A stretch of DNA of 38,624 nucleotides, from contig JALOQX010000083.1 in assembly GCA_025459265.1 (NCBI GenBank), positions 1 to 38,624 of the forward strand, given 5' to 3'. The translations under genes were made by a program, and so were the position numbers. This DNA comes from Pirellulaceae bacterium. Its GTDB lineage: Bacteria; Planctomycetota; Planctomycetia; Pirellulales; Pirellulaceae. Within the stretch, counting starts at the first letter, position 1; every line of letters starts with the position of its first letter. The notes below the pieces were generated by a model. That model worked only from the letters and a program-made list of their open reading frames with translations. It ran no database searches and was not told the origin of the DNA. Shown here piece by piece: positions 1 through 8,700 of the stretch.

Positions 1-25
1 TCCAAATCATAGGAGGTTGGTGCAC

Positions 26-268
26 GTGGCATCCGTTGAAGAACGCGTAATCGAAATCGTTGCCGAGCAGCTCGGGGTGGAAAAGGACAAGATCACTCGA
101 GATACCCACTTCGTCAATGACCTGGGCGCTGACTCGCTGGACACCGTCGAACTCGTCATGGAACTGGAAGAAGAGTTCGACATCAACATTCCCGACGATG
201 CCGCCGAGAAAATCCAGAAGGTCGGCGAAGCCATCGACTTCATCGCCAAGGCCCAATCCTCTGCTTGA
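26..268 (+). CDS. acpP: Acyl carrier protein
   Basis: This small acidic protein of about 80 residues carries the growing acyl chain in type II fatty-acid synthesis. The phosphopantetheine attachment motif [10 protein letters not shown] is present, with the modified serine at residue 37. The surrounding helix II is typical ([11 protein letters not shown]). The start is placed at the GTG at 26 because a perfect AGGAGG lies at 11-16, 9 nt upstream. The in-frame TTG (17) and GTG (20) are too close to that site. The next gene, 18 nt downstream, is its partner condensing enzyme fabF, the usual gene order. Family identity is secure; only the exact start is inferred. Confidence 0.97.
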   Translation: MASVEERVIEIVAEQLGVEKDKITRDTHFVNDLGADSLDTVELVMELEEEFDINIPDDAAEKIQKVGEAIDFIAKAQSSA

Positions 269-286
269 TCGGACGAAGTCACGCAC

Positions 287-1540
287 ATGAAGCGACGTGT
301 CGTCGTCACCGGGATGGGTGTCGTTACCGCCATCAGTTGCCGCGTCGATGAACTGTGGCAACAACTGCTGGCCGGCGCTAGCGGCGTGCACCCGGTGCGC
401 TTGTTTGATACCTCCGATCTGAAAATCAAGATCGGCGGCGATATTTACGACTGGGACCCCAGCGCCTATATCGATCCCAAAGATGCCAAGCGGATCGATC
501 GCTTCACACAGTTCGCGCTCGTGGCCGGGAGCGACGCCATCCGCGATGCGGGTTGGGACATCGCGCGCGAGGACAGCTACCGCTGCGGCGTCGTGCTCGG
601 ATCCGGGATCGGCGGGCTCGGCGAAATCGAAGCGCAAATGAACCGCCTGATGACCAAGGGGCCCGACCGCGTCTCGGCGTTCACCGTCCCGAAAATGATG
701 CTCAATGCGGCCGGCAGCGTGCTGGCCATCCAGTACGGCATTCGGGGGCCCAACTACGCCGTGGCAACGGCCTGCGCCAGCGCCACCAACGCCATGGGCG
801 ATGCGCTCAAGTTGATCCAGGACGGCCGCGCCGACGTCATTGTCACCGGCGGCACCGAAGCCGCGATGACCCGCATGGGACTCAGCGCCTTCCAGAATAT
901 CAAGGCCCTCTCCACACGCAATGAGGATCCCGCCGGCGCCAGCCGACCCTTCGACGCCGAACGCGACGGATTCGTGTTCAGCGAAGGCGCCGGCCTGCTC
1001 GTGTTCGAGGAACTCGAACACGCGCGAGCCCGCAGTGCCAAGATCTACTGCGAAGTCTACGGCGCCGGCGTCAGCACCGACGCGGGACACATCACCCAGC
1101 CGGATGAGAACGGTACCGGCGCCGCCCGCGCCATGTCCAATGCGCTGGCCGACGCCGCCGTGGCACCCGCCGATGTCGATTACATCAACGCGCACGGCAC
1201 CAGCACCCAGCTGGGCGATAAGGCCGAAACCCTCGCCATCAAGACCGTCTTCGGCGACCACGCGGAACGGCTGAGCATTTCCAGCACCAAGAGCCAGCTG
1301 GGACATACCCTCGGCGCCAGCGGCGGCATCGAACTGGTCGTCACCATCAAGTCCCTGCTCGAACGCGTGATCCCCCCCACCATCAATCTGCAGACCCCCG
1401 ATCCCGACTGCGATCTGGATTACACCCCCAATCAGCCGCGCCAGCGCGACGTCCACATCGCCATGAGCAACAGCTTCGGCTTCGGCGGCCATAACGCATG
1501 CATCGTCGTCGGACACCTGCGAAACGGCGTCTCCCGCTGA
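287..1540 (+). CDS. fabF: Beta-ketoacyl-ACP synthase II (FabF)
   Basis: A 417-residue cytoplasmic condensing enzyme that elongates acyl-ACP with malonyl-ACP in type II fatty-acid synthesis. All catalytic residues are visible at the same numbers as in E. coli FabF: Cys163 in TACASATNAMGDA, His303 in NAHGTSTQLGD, Lys335 and His340 in STKSQLGHTLGASG. The C-terminal glycine-rich loop (SNSFGFGGHNA) is also present. The length matches the family (about 412). It follows acpP by 18 nt, so the two are almost certainly cotranscribed. The window begins immediately before acpP, so any fabD or fabG further upstream cannot be seen. Confidence 0.97.
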   Translation: MKRRVVVTGMGVVTAISCRVDELWQQLLAGASGVHPVRLFDTSDLKIKIGGDIYDWDPSAYIDPKDAKRIDRFTQFALVAGSDAIRDAGWDIAREDSYRCGVVLGSGIGGLGEIEAQMNRLMTKGPDRVSAFTVPKMMLNAAGSVLAIQYGIRGPNYAVATACASATNAMGDALKLIQDGRADVIVTGGTEAAMTRMGLSAFQNIKALSTRNEDPAGASRPFDAERDGFVFSEGAGLLVFEELEHARARSAKIYCEVYGAGVSTDAGHITQPDENGTGAARAMSNALADAAVAPADVDYINAHGTSTQLGDKAETLAIKTVFGDHAERLSISSTKSQLGHTLGASGGIELVVTIKSLLERVIPPTINLQTPDPDCDLDYTPNQPRQRDVHIAMSNSFGFGGHNACIVVGHLRNGVSR

Positions 1541-1820
1541 CGTGACTCCCTCCGGGACGGTCAGTCCACCGTCTGCCCTCTCCTCACCAGACCACCACCC
1601 CCGAAAGAACCACTGCCGACGAGCGCCGGCGGCATAATTGGTCTGCAGCCGTACGCTGCTCCCCGAAAAAGACATTTACGTCATGGCCTTTATGTCAGGT
1701 TGCCTGCCGGCGCGATCAATTCCTCTCTAGAGAAGGAGCAGTCAGCCCAGGAAGTGGAACAGAGATTCGGAACAGAGCACGCCTCGGTGGCATATCGCCA
1801 CCTGATTCCTGGAGGTCAAC

Positions 1821-2411
1821 ATGGTTCATCGGCCCTTGGGGTGGTTGGGTATTGCGCTCGTGGTCTGCGCCCTGCTCGGGTGTCTGACAACGGGCGCCCG
1901 CGCGGACATTATCACGTACACGGCCGAGCTCCCGGGAGATTTTTTTCAGCTGGCGCCTGGAGCCGGGGCCACCAACATCAGCCTGGGAATTCTCGGTCCT
2001 CAGTATCAGGCGGGAGGATCAGGACCGCTGGTTTCCATCCCAATCGACCGCATAATCACGGGTGCCACGCTCTTTGGCAGTTGGACGCCGCCTGAAGAGG
2101 CCATGGAGTATCCGTCCAGCTACGAGATGCGTGCCAACGGAATCACAATTCCCGATTCGGTGCCGCAAGCAGGTCAAACGGCGTTCGCGTGGGATTTTGA
2201 CCTGCCCGGTGACTTGGATTCGCTCCGCAATACCGGCATCTCGATTAGTGTCCGACTTGTGGGACAATCCCAATTGAGTGGCATTGGTGTGGGTCCGACG
2301 CGGATTGAGATCACGACGGTTCCCGAGCCAGGGTCGCTCGTGCTCTGGTCGGCCGTGGGCGGCACCTGTGTGGGCGCGCTGTACCTGCGTCGGCGACGGA
2401 CGCGCGCTTGA
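1821..2411 (+). CDS. PEP-CTERM sorting-domain secreted protein
   Basis: A 196-residue secreted protein. It has a clear N-terminal signal peptide (hydrophobic stretch GIALVVCALLGCL, cleavage likely after ARA). It ends with a textbook PEP-CTERM sorting signal: VPEPGS, a hydrophobic segment, then the basic tail LRRRRTRA. Proteins of this type are processed by exosortase and anchored or exported at the cell envelope. The central part is beta-rich with no catalytic motif that I recognise. A GGAGG at 1810-1814 supports the ATG. It is a single-gene unit, with a strong hairpin terminator about 60 nt downstream. Function beyond sorting is unknown. Confidence 0.88.
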   Translation: MVHRPLGWLGIALVVCALLGCLTTGARADIITYTAELPGDFFQLAPGAGATNISLGILGPQYQAGGSGPLVSIPIDRIITGATLFGSWTPPEEAMEYPSSYEMRANGITIPDSVPQAGQTAFAWDFDLPGDLDSLRNTGISISVRLVGQSQLSGIGVGPTRIEITTVPEPGSLVLWSAVGGTCVGALYLRRRRTRA

Positions 2412-2470
2412 CGGACCGCCGCGCAGCGGCATCGCGGGTGCAGGCAGCGGCCATGAGCATTGCATCGCGT

Positions 2471-2497
2471 CAGGCCATCCGCCCGGATGGCCTGTTT
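2471..2497 (+). terminator. Intrinsic terminator after the PEP-CTERM gene
   Basis: A perfect inverted repeat of 11 bp (CAGGCCATCCG at 2471-2481, CGGATGGCCTG at 2484-2494) is followed by TTTGT. It lies about 60 nt after the PEP-CTERM stop codon and just beyond the stop of the convergent HAD gene. The T-run is only on the plus-strand side, so it mainly serves the PEP-CTERM gene. Confidence 0.75.
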
Positions 2498-2501
2498 GTA
2501 T

Positions 2502-3131
2502 TCAGTAGTTGAAGGTGACGCCGCGGTCGCGCAGTGCGCGGGCCAGTGGCAGCGGTCCTTCGTAGTGCACGGCATCCCAACCCGCGTGCCGTGCGCCGTC
2601 GACGTTTTCCGGCCGATCGTCGACGAAGAAGATGCGGTCCGGCGCCACGCCGGCAGCTTTCGCCGCATGCTGGTAGATGGCCGGTTCCGGCTTGCTGCAG
2701 CGCAGCTCGTGGCTGAGCATGTGCGTCTGAAAAAACTCCCGCACGGCCTTGAACCGCCCGTCGGAGACATACTCCCAGTGCGCGTCGCAGGTGTTGGAGA
2801 GGATCCCCAGTCGGTAGCCGGCGGCCCACAGGTGCGCGACGATCGGGATGATCCGCACGTTCAGGTCGAACATGGCGCTGTGGGCGTGATGAAACGCGCG
2901 GTAGTCGGGCTGCACGCAGGTGGCCGAGCAGAACGCGTCATAAAAGGCGCGGCTTGTCACTTCGCCGCGCTCGTATCGTTCCTGGAGCCCGCTGTCGTAG
3001 AGCGCGCTCCAGACCTGCACCTCGGTCAGTCCGGTCAGCTCCGCCACCTGGCGGCAGGCCACGTGTTGGTCGAAGGTCAACAGCACATTGCCCAGATCAA
3101 AATACAGAAACTCCGGCACGCGGCTCTTCAT
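2502..3131 (-). CDS. HAD-superfamily phosphatase, YihX-like
   Basis: A 209-residue haloacid-dehalogenase-type hydrolase, probably a small-molecule phosphatase in the cytoplasm. Motif I is FDLGNVL (nucleophile Asp12), in the variant form seen in YihX-type sugar-phosphate phosphatases. Motif II is ILSNT, motif III is around SKPEPAIY, and motif IV is FVDDRPENVDGA. A helical cap lies between motifs I and II, as in subfamily IA. The ATG at 3131 is chosen over the upstream TTG at 3149 because AGGAG sits about 10 nt before it. It starts 5 nt after the stop of the TPR gene, so the two form one transcription unit. The substrate is not predictable from the sequence. Confidence 0.85.
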   Translation of the reverse strand: MKSRVPEFLYFDLGNVLLTFDQHVACRQVAELTGLTEVQVWSALYDSGLQERYERGEVTSRAFYDAFCSATCVQPDYRAFHHAHSAMFDLNVRIIPIVAHLWAAGYRLGILSNTCDAHWEYVSDGRFKAVREFFQTHMLSHELRCSKPEPAIYQHAAKAAGVAPDRIFFVDDRPENVDGARHAGWDAVHYEGPLPLARALRDRGVTFNY

Positions 3132-3136
3132 CGGCC

Positions 3137-3466
3137 CTACTCCTGCCAATCTCCCAAGGCGATAAGCAGCTCGCCCATCTCACTGGCCGCGTGGTGGTCC
3201 CCTTGCGCGCGGGCGTATTCGATCCCCTCGCGCAGGGTCGCCCGCGCCTCGTCCGCCCGCTGCAGCTGGAGCAGCAGCCGGGCGGCCATGAAGTAGGCCG
3301 GGACATGCGGCGGGCGGTCCCGCATCAGCTCGCGAAACCGCGCCAGGCTCGCCTCGTGCTCCCCCTCCTTCTGGAGTTCCATCGCCAGGCTGTACCGCAA
3401 AAACGTGTCCTGCGGCTCGTCCTGGAGCATTGCCTCGATCTGCTCTCGTCGCGATACGCTGTTCAT
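3137..3466 (-). CDS. Small TPR-type protein
   Basis: A 109-residue, all-helical protein without a signal peptide. Its repeats have TPR periodicity: DTFLRYSLAMELQKEGEHEASLARF, then PAYFMAARLLLQLQRADEARATLREGIEYA. Such small TPR proteins usually act as cytoplasmic protein-interaction scaffolds. The ATG at 3466 is preferred because GAGGAGG lies 5-6 nt upstream; a longer open frame continues to 3523 without such a site. It is followed after 5 nt by the HAD phosphatase, so the two are translated from one message. The partner protein is unknown. Confidence 0.75.
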   Translation of the reverse strand: MNSVSRREQIEAMLQDEPQDTFLRYSLAMELQKEGEHEASLARFRELMRDRPPHVPAYFMAARLLLQLQRADEARATLREGIEYARAQGDHHAASEMGELLIALGDWQE

Positions 3467-3726
3467 GGACGCCTCCTCAGCCCCGTGGGGTTGGCACAGG
3501 CTGGAGCAGCCAGCGTAATGCATGGCGGGCGTATGACCCAGCCGCCCAACTCAAATGACTCATTTTACCCAGCCATTTTTTTCGGCAAAGTTCTATAAAC
3601 CTCGACTGTCGTTAGATCCGATACCAACCTCCGCGGCGCGTGCTCTGCCGAACGCTGGGGCGGTCGCGCACGGAAGTGGCGGCAGCAAGCCCTGCGGGGA
3701 TCCGCCGCCGCCGCGAGGGAACCCCG

Positions 3727-5736
3727 TTGATCAGGATGATCGCTATGCTCCGCAACGTCTCCGCATGTGCGTGGTTTGTACTGGCGGCAGGATGCCTGGT
3801 GGGAGCGGCACGGCCGCAAGACGCCGCGTCCGACTGGGTTCCGGTCGATCGCACGCGTGAGCCAGCGCGGCGCAGCCTGGAGTCCGGCGGGTCCGAATTC
3901 CAACTGGTCCAGAACAGGTCGCAGAGTCTGGCCGAACGGCTCAAGGCGATTCGTGGCGCGGCGCCGGCGGAGCAACTGGACGCTCCCGCATCGCAACCCC
4001 TGCCTCCCGCGGCGGAGTCCGGCGGTGGCGGCAGTTCCGGTCCGTCGTCGGTGTTGGTGCGTCGCGGCACGACTGCTCCGAGCGACAGTCCTTCCCCTCT
4101 CGAACCGACCGAGCAGGCGGCTCCGAGTCCGCCCACGATGGAGGCGGGACAGATCGTCGAAGGTGCGGAGGAGTCTGTGGATTCCACGCGGCGCACGGCA
4201 CGCCGCGCGCCGCGCGAGAACGAAACGTTCCGTCCGTCGACCTCGTCGTCCGCCATGCCCGGCAGTTCGGCGACGAGCGCCTCGTTTGCGCTGAGCAAGC
4301 AAGGCCCGCTGTTGACGGTGGAGACAGAAGGTCCCCGGGCGATCGTCCTGGGCAAGGAAGCCAGCTACCGCGTGCGCGTGATGAATCAAAGCAGCACGGA
4401 AGCCCAGCGCGTCGTGGTGTCGATCACGGTGCCCGCCTGGGCGCAGGTCACCAAGACGCTGGCCCGCGTCGGGTCGGTCACTGCTGAGGGCGACAAGCGC
4501 GGCGAGGCGCCCATCACGTGGGACCTGGAGCGTGTTCCGCCGCGCTCGCAGCACGAGCTGACGATCAGCCTTCAGCCGACGGAAAACCGGCCGCTGGATC
4601 TGGTGGTCGACTGGGTCTTTCGCGCCCCCTCGATGCAGACCAGCATCGACGTGCAGCAGCCGCAGTTGGCGCTCGCCGTGGATGGGCCGTCCGAGCTGCG
4701 TTACGGAACCACCGGCGTCTTCAAGATCAAGGTGAGCAACCCGGGCAACGGGCCGGCCGACGGTGTCACCCTGACGATGAGCGCGCCTGGCGGAACGAGC
4801 CAGCCGCAGGCGGTCGGCACGTTGGCCGCCGGCGAGAGCCGCACGCTGGAGATCGAGCTCGCGGCCCAGCAGGCCGGGATGATGCCCATCCAGGTCGTCG
4901 CGCAGGGAGACGGAAGTCTTCGGGCCGAGGCGCAGCACGAAGTCCGCGTGCGGCGCGCGCAACTGGCCGTCAAAGTGACCGCCCCGGCCATGCTGTACGC
5001 CGGCGCGACCGCGCAGTACGAGATCCGCGTCGCCAACACCGGAGATGCGCCTGCCGAGGGCGTGACCCTCGAGGTCGAACTCCCGCCGGGCATCAAGAAC
5101 GCCCTGGGCGTCGATAAGAAAGCGATCGACAGCAACGTTTCCCGGTGGCGTCTGGGCGACCTGCCGCCGGGCAGCGATCGCGTCTACAAGATGCAGGGTG
5201 AGCTGACGTCCGGAGGCGAGAACCGCCTGGCCGCGCGGATCGCCAGCAGCGACCAGAACACGGCTTCCGACACGGCCCTCACACAGGTCGAGGCCATCGC
5301 CGACCTCAAGCTGATCGTCAACGATCCGCAGGGGCCGTTGCCGGTGGGCCGCGACGTGACCTACGAGATCCTGGTGCTCAACCGGGGATCGAAGGAAGCG
5401 AGCAACATCGACCTCGTCGCCCAGTTCTCGGAGGGGATCGAACCGGCGGCAGCCGAGGGTCACCGTGGCCAGATCGTGCCCGGCCAGGTGATTTTCGAGC
5501 CGATCCGCGTGCTGCCCGCCGGCGGCCAGGTCACTGTCCAGGTGAAGGCCAAGGCCCTCAAGGCGGGCAACCTCCGGTTCCGTGCCGAGCTGAGCTGCAA
5601 CGAACTCGAAACCAAGCTGGTCTCCGAGTTGACGACGCGGTTCTACGCAGCGGCCGGGGAGGGCTCGGCTCCGGGATCGCGGCCCGTGTCGGCCGATCGT
5701 GCGGCCGGCAGCGAACCGACTCCGGCGCGGCGCTGA
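3727..5736 (+). CDS. Secreted DUF11-type repeat protein
   Basis: A protein of about 669 residues, exported or anchored at the envelope. After an N-terminal signal segment (FVLAAGCLVGAA; the AAGC could be a weak lipobox) comes a low-complexity Ser/Pro/Ala linker of about 150 residues. Then follow four Ig-like beta repeats of the DUF11 / conserved-repeat type. Each has a core such as GKEASYRVRVMNQSSTEAQ, TGVFKIKVSNPGNGPADGV, ATAQYEIRVANTGDAPAEG and GRDVTYEILVLNRGSKEAS. Planctomycetes often encode such proteins and they are thought to be structural. A TTG at 3727 is 6 nt from GAGGGA (3715-3720); ATG 3736 is the alternative start. It converges on RNase D with a 9-nt gap. Confidence 0.8.
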   Translation: MIRMIAMLRNVSACAWFVLAAGCLVGAARPQDAASDWVPVDRTREPARRSLESGGSEFQLVQNRSQSLAERLKAIRGAAPAEQLDAPASQPLPPAAESGGGGSSGPSSVLVRRGTTAPSDSPSPLEPTEQAAPSPPTMEAGQIVEGAEESVDSTRRTARRAPRENETFRPSTSSSAMPGSSATSASFALSKQGPLLTVETEGPRAIVLGKEASYRVRVMNQSSTEAQRVVVSITVPAWAQVTKTLARVGSVTAEGDKRGEAPITWDLERVPPRSQHELTISLQPTENRPLDLVVDWVFRAPSMQTSIDVQQPQLALAVDGPSELRYGTTGVFKIKVSNPGNGPADGVTLTMSAPGGTSQPQAVGTLAAGESRTLEIELAAQQAGMMPIQVVAQGDGSLRAEAQHEVRVRRAQLAVKVTAPAMLYAGATAQYEIRVANTGDAPAEGVTLEVELPPGIKNALGVDKKAIDSNVSRWRLGDLPPGSDRVYKMQGELTSGGENRLAARIASSDQNTASDTALTQVEAIADLKLIVNDPQGPLPVGRDVTYEILVLNRGSKEASNIDLVAQFSEGIEPAAAEGHRGQIVPGQVIFEPIRVLPAGGQVTVQVKAKALKAGNLRFRAELSCNELETKLVSELTTRFYAAAGEGSAPGSRPVSADRAAGSEPTPARR

Positions 5737-5745
5737 CGCCAACGC

Positions 5746-6966
5746 TCAGCAGGTCGCGCGCCGCATCTCCTCCACGACCAGCGGCTCGGGCGAGTGGGGA
5801 TCGCGGATCCGCATGACCAGCTCGCCCGTCAGCAGGCGCTGGACAACCTGCCCCACGACTTCCTTACGCCAACCACGGGCCAAGGGGGGCACCGTGCCGT
5901 CGCCCTCGCCCAGCTGGTAGGCGATCAAGTCGCGCACATCTTCGACCGAGCCGATCAGGCCCGGCGCCACCTCGGCCGACCGCGCCTGAGCGCTGACCGC
6001 CGTCGCCAGGAACTGGCCGAGCAGGCCGTACTGCGGACGCGTGGCCTTGGCACCGGCCCGCGGGCACTGCTCGTCCGGCACCGCCAGTCCGCGGGCCACG
6101 CACGCGGCCAGTTCGGGAATCGACCGCTGCTGTTTGCGCCAATCCATGCCGCGCACCGCGCGAATGCGTTGTTCGTCAGCCGACGCGCGCCGGGCCAGCT
6201 CGAGCAGCAGATCATCGCGCAGCACGCGCCGCGGCGGAATGTCGCGGGCCCGCGCCTGCTGATCACGCCAGCGCCAGAGTTCGTAGAGGATGGCCAGCTG
6301 CCGCCGCGACAGGCCGGCGATGCCGGCGACGCGCCGCCAGCGCTCGGTCGTCTCTTCCTGCTCCAACTGGTCCTGCCAGGCGCTCAGTTCGTCCGCGAGC
6401 CAAGGCTGCCGGACACACGCATCCAGCCGGTGCTGCAGCCGTTCGTAGAGCGGTTCCAGATAGAGCACGTCCTGCAGGGCATACTCCAACTGCCGCTTGC
6501 TCAACGGCCGCCGGCGCCAGTTCGTGCGCGTCTCGCCCTTGCCGAGTGTCTGGCCGAGCAGCTTCTGCAGCAGCGTGCTGTACGAAGCCGGGTAATCGAT
6601 GCCGACCAGCCCCGAGGCGATCTGGGTGTCGAACCACGCGGCCGGACGCGCTTGGATCGCGCGGCGACAGAAGCGAAACTCCTCCCGGCCCGCGTGCACC
6701 ACCGTCACGTGCCCCGCGGCGGCCAGCAGCTTCCAGAACGGCGTCAGGTCCGCGACGGCCAGCGGATCGATGATGGCCGGGTGCCCGCTGGCCGCGACCT
6801 GGATCAGGCAGAGTTCCGGATGATAGCGATCTTCGGAGACGAATTCCGTATCGAACGCGATCACGCCGGCGCGCGCAATCGCGTCGCAGTAATCCGCGAC
6901 CGCTTGTTCCGTGGCCAGGTATTCGTAGTTCACGCGCGCGCCAGCAGTTCTGAAGTGTCGACACAT
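5746..6966 (-). CDS. rnd: Ribonuclease D
   Basis: A cytoplasmic 3'-5' exoribonuclease of 406 residues that trims tRNA precursors and other structured RNAs. Exonuclease motif I is FDTEF (Asp39, Glu41) and motif III is YALQD (Tyr162, Asp166). An HRDC region follows (RRQLAILYELWRWRDQQARARDIPP), then a second helical domain. Motif II reads HAGREEFRF, with Glu96 where the E. coli enzyme has the metal-binding Asp of HAGSEDL. I cannot tell whether this is a clade feature or a functional change. The ATG at 6966 is the likeliest start; a GTG at 6933 is possible, and neither has a strong ribosome-binding site. The gene is divergent from mfnB. Confidence 0.88.
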   Translation of the reverse strand: MCRHFRTAGARVNYEYLATEQAVADYCDAIARAGVIAFDTEFVSEDRYHPELCLIQVAASGHPAIIDPLAVADLTPFWKLLAAAGHVTVVHAGREEFRFCRRAIQARPAAWFDTQIASGLVGIDYPASYSTLLQKLLGQTLGKGETRTNWRRRPLSKRQLEYALQDVLYLEPLYERLQHRLDACVRQPWLADELSAWQDQLEQEETTERWRRVAGIAGLSRRQLAILYELWRWRDQQARARDIPPRRVLRDDLLLELARRASADEQRIRAVRGMDWRKQQRSIPELAACVARGLAVPDEQCPRAGAKATRPQYGLLGQFLATAVSAQARSAEVAPGLIGSVEDVRDLIAYQLGEGDGTVPPLARGWRKEVVGQVVQRLLTGELVMRIRDPHSPEPLVVEEMRRATC

Positions 6967-7099
6967 GATAGCCCACGACGCCCCTGTTGGCCAGGACCCG
7001 ACGGCATCTTGGGCCGGCGGCACGGCATCTGGTAAATTGGGTCGACAGGCGGGTCACTGCGACCGGCCGGGGATCTTCGCGGGCGAGGAACATGTCGCT

Positions 7100-7894
7100 G
7101 TGACCGGACTGTTAGTGAGCGTGCGCAGCGCGTCCGAGGCCGAGGCGGCGCTGCGCGGCGGAGCGACGCTGATCGATGTGAAAGAACCGCGTCATGGACC
7201 GCTCGGCCGCGCCACCGCGACCCAGTGGTCTCAGGTGGCTGCGGCGGTGGCGCAGCGCGTGCCCGTCAGCGTCGCGTGCGGGGAACTGGCCGAGGCCGAT
7301 GGCAACGTACTGGCCGCGGTGCCCGCGTCCGTTTCGTTCGCCAAGTGCGGGCTGGCCGGGTGCGCGGCGCTGAGCGACTGGCCGCAACGCTGGCGCGTCT
7401 GGGCGGAACGCCTGCCGCCACAGGTGGCGCCGGTGGCGGTGCTCTACGCCGACTGGCGCGCGGCCGGCGCGCCGGACCCGGCGGAGGTCCTGCGTTACGG
7501 CGCAGCGTGTCGCTGTCCCGCGCTGCTGTGTGATACGTGGGCCAAGGACGGACGGACACTGCTGGAGCACCTGACCCCGGCCGCGCTGCGGACGCTGACC
7601 CGAACGGCCCGGCGCTGCGGCATGCGCATCGTCCTGGCCGGGTCCCTGCAGCTCCGCGATCTGCACCACGTGCTCGCGTTGGAACCGGACTTCGTCGCCG
7701 TGCGCGGCGCGGTCTGTCAGGGGGGGCGCACGGGCCGGGTGCAGGCCGAGCGGGTGGCTCAATTCGCGCACCACCTGGTGCAGGCGGCGCGTCCCCGCGA
7801 GGCGGCCGGACTGACCCGGGGCACCGGCCGCCTCGACCCCCCGCGGGAATCCGCGCGGTTGCTTGACATTTCGCGCGCGGAGTTTGATACTTGA
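7100..7894 (+). CDS. mfnB: (5-formylfuran-3-yl)methyl phosphate synthase (MfnB-like)
   Basis: A 264-residue TIM-barrel enzyme. In methanogens MfnB makes 4-(hydroxymethyl)-2-furancarboxaldehyde phosphate from two glyceraldehyde-3-phosphates, the first step to the furan of methanofuran. Family signatures are clear: LLVSVRSASEAEAALRGG and ATLIDVKEP, in which Lys28 matches the Schiff-base lysine region, then SFAKCGLAG and CDTWAKDGRTLLEHL. Planctomycetes and methylotrophs use this cofactor with tetrahydromethanopterin for one-carbon oxidation. The GTG at 7100 is preferred because GAGGAA lies 9 nt upstream. No other pathway gene is in the window. The extra residues after AQFAHHLVQAA form a non-conserved tail. 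Confidence 0.85.
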   Translation: MTGLLVSVRSASEAEAALRGGATLIDVKEPRHGPLGRATATQWSQVAAAVAQRVPVSVACGELAEADGNVLAAVPASVSFAKCGLAGCAALSDWPQRWRVWAERLPPQVAPVAVLYADWRAAGAPDPAEVLRYGAACRCPALLCDTWAKDGRTLLEHLTPAALRTLTRTARRCGMRIVLAGSLQLRDLHHVLALEPDFVAVRGAVCQGGRTGRVQAERVAQFAHHLVQAARPREAAGLTRGTGRLDPPRESARLLDISRAEFDT

Positions 7895-8017
7895 CCTCTT
7901 GTTAGGCTGGCTATGGTATGGCCGGCAGGCTCACCTTCACGGAGGCAGTCCCGCGGGTGCTGTCGATTCCCGCCCGCCCACTCTGGAGCGCGCGGTGAAT
8001 CACGAGGGAGCAAGACC

Positions 8018-8218
8018 GTGCCTCAGTCGGTTCTCGATGCCATCAAGTCGGGGAAGTGGGATTACGAGCCCGAAGAGCGATGCAGCAGCGATTTCGCCTC
8101 GACGCGCGCCATGCCGGGCAGTTTCGAAAAGGTCAGTGTGCTGTCAGACCGCGTGAGCCGCGGGCTGCCGCTGTGGCATCCCCTGGATCGCCGCGCGTAC
8201 GACGAAGGCAGTGATTAG
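8018..8218 (+). CDS. Small conserved planctomycete protein
   Basis: A 66-residue soluble protein with no membrane segment and no known domain. It has the sequence pattern of a small family that I associate with planctomycetes: an N-terminal VLDAIKSGKWDYEPEE, a middle STRAMPGSFEKVSVLSDRV, and the closing motif GLPLWHPLDR. The GTG at 8018 is supported by GAGGGAG at 8004-8010, 7 nt upstream; longer in-frame extensions lack such a site. It precedes the polyhydroxyalkanoic-acid-type protein by 19 nt, and both probably belong to the transcript of mfnB or follow it closely. No function can be assigned. Confidence 0.72.
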   Translation: MPQSVLDAIKSGKWDYEPEERCSSDFASTRAMPGSFEKVSVLSDRVSRGLPLWHPLDRRAYDEGSD

Positions 8219-8237
8219 GTCAGATCAGGAGCGGATC

Positions 8238-8540
8238 ATGCCGACCTTCCGCACGGAAGTGCCGCATCAGCTTGGCCAGGAACAGGCCGTCGCGCGCCTC
8301 AAACGGTTTCTGGACCAGGCGCGGGAAGAGTACAAGGATTTTGTCACCAGCCTGCAGGGGACCTGGACGGAGAACGTCCTCACCTTCTCGCTGCAGACCT
8401 ACGGCTTTCAGATCGCGGGGACGCTGACGGTCGGCGACGAGTCCGCCTGCCTGGCGGGCCAGCTGCCGCTGGCGGCGAGCCTGTTTCGCGGCAAGATCGA
8501 GCAATCCATCGCGTCGACGCTCCGCCGGGAACTGGCGTGA
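8238..8540 (+). CDS. Polyhydroxyalkanoic acid system-like small protein
   Basis: A 100-residue protein that resembles the PHA_gran_rgn family (PF09650), small proteins first linked to polyhydroxyalkanoate granules but present in many bacteria without them. It begins MPTFRTEVPHQLGQEQAVARLKRFLDQ, followed by a beta-rich middle (TWTENVLTFSLQTYGFQIAGTLTV). It ends with a helical stretch like the family C-terminus (LFRGKIEQSIASTLRRELA). The ATG at 8238 has AGGAG 6 nt upstream. It lies 19 nt after the previous small gene, so the two are likely co-transcribed. There is no PHA synthase gene nearby, so a granule role is not supported here. Confidence 0.7.
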   Translation: MPTFRTEVPHQLGQEQAVARLKRFLDQAREEYKDFVTSLQGTWTENVLTFSLQTYGFQIAGTLTVGDESACLAGQLPLAASLFRGKIEQSIASTLRRELA

Positions 8541-8700
8541 CAGCTGTGCCGGCTGCAGCGGTTGTAGTCGCTGGCGCGGCATGGCTCCCGCGACTCACCG
8601 CGTACAGGCCCGTGCCGCGGCGCAGTGACGCGCTGCCGCAACCTATGGTTGAGCAGACTTCTGGCCGACCGTCGGTCCCGGTTCCCGTGTGCGCGGTGTC

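Noticed and set aside
1541-1820. Possible gene or regulatory RNA between fabF and the PEP-CTERM gene
   Set aside because: The open frame from 1700 overlaps the PEP-CTERM gene out of frame and has no familiar product; no RNA fold recognised.
3565-5742. A 725-codon open frame antisense to the DUF11 repeat gene
   Set aside because: Arg/Gly/Asp-rich, low-complexity product without start signal or known motif; the plus strand has recognisable repeats and a signal peptide.
5794-7035. A 413-codon open frame antisense to RNase D
   Set aside because: The RNase D motifs on the other strand are clear; the antisense product resembles no family.
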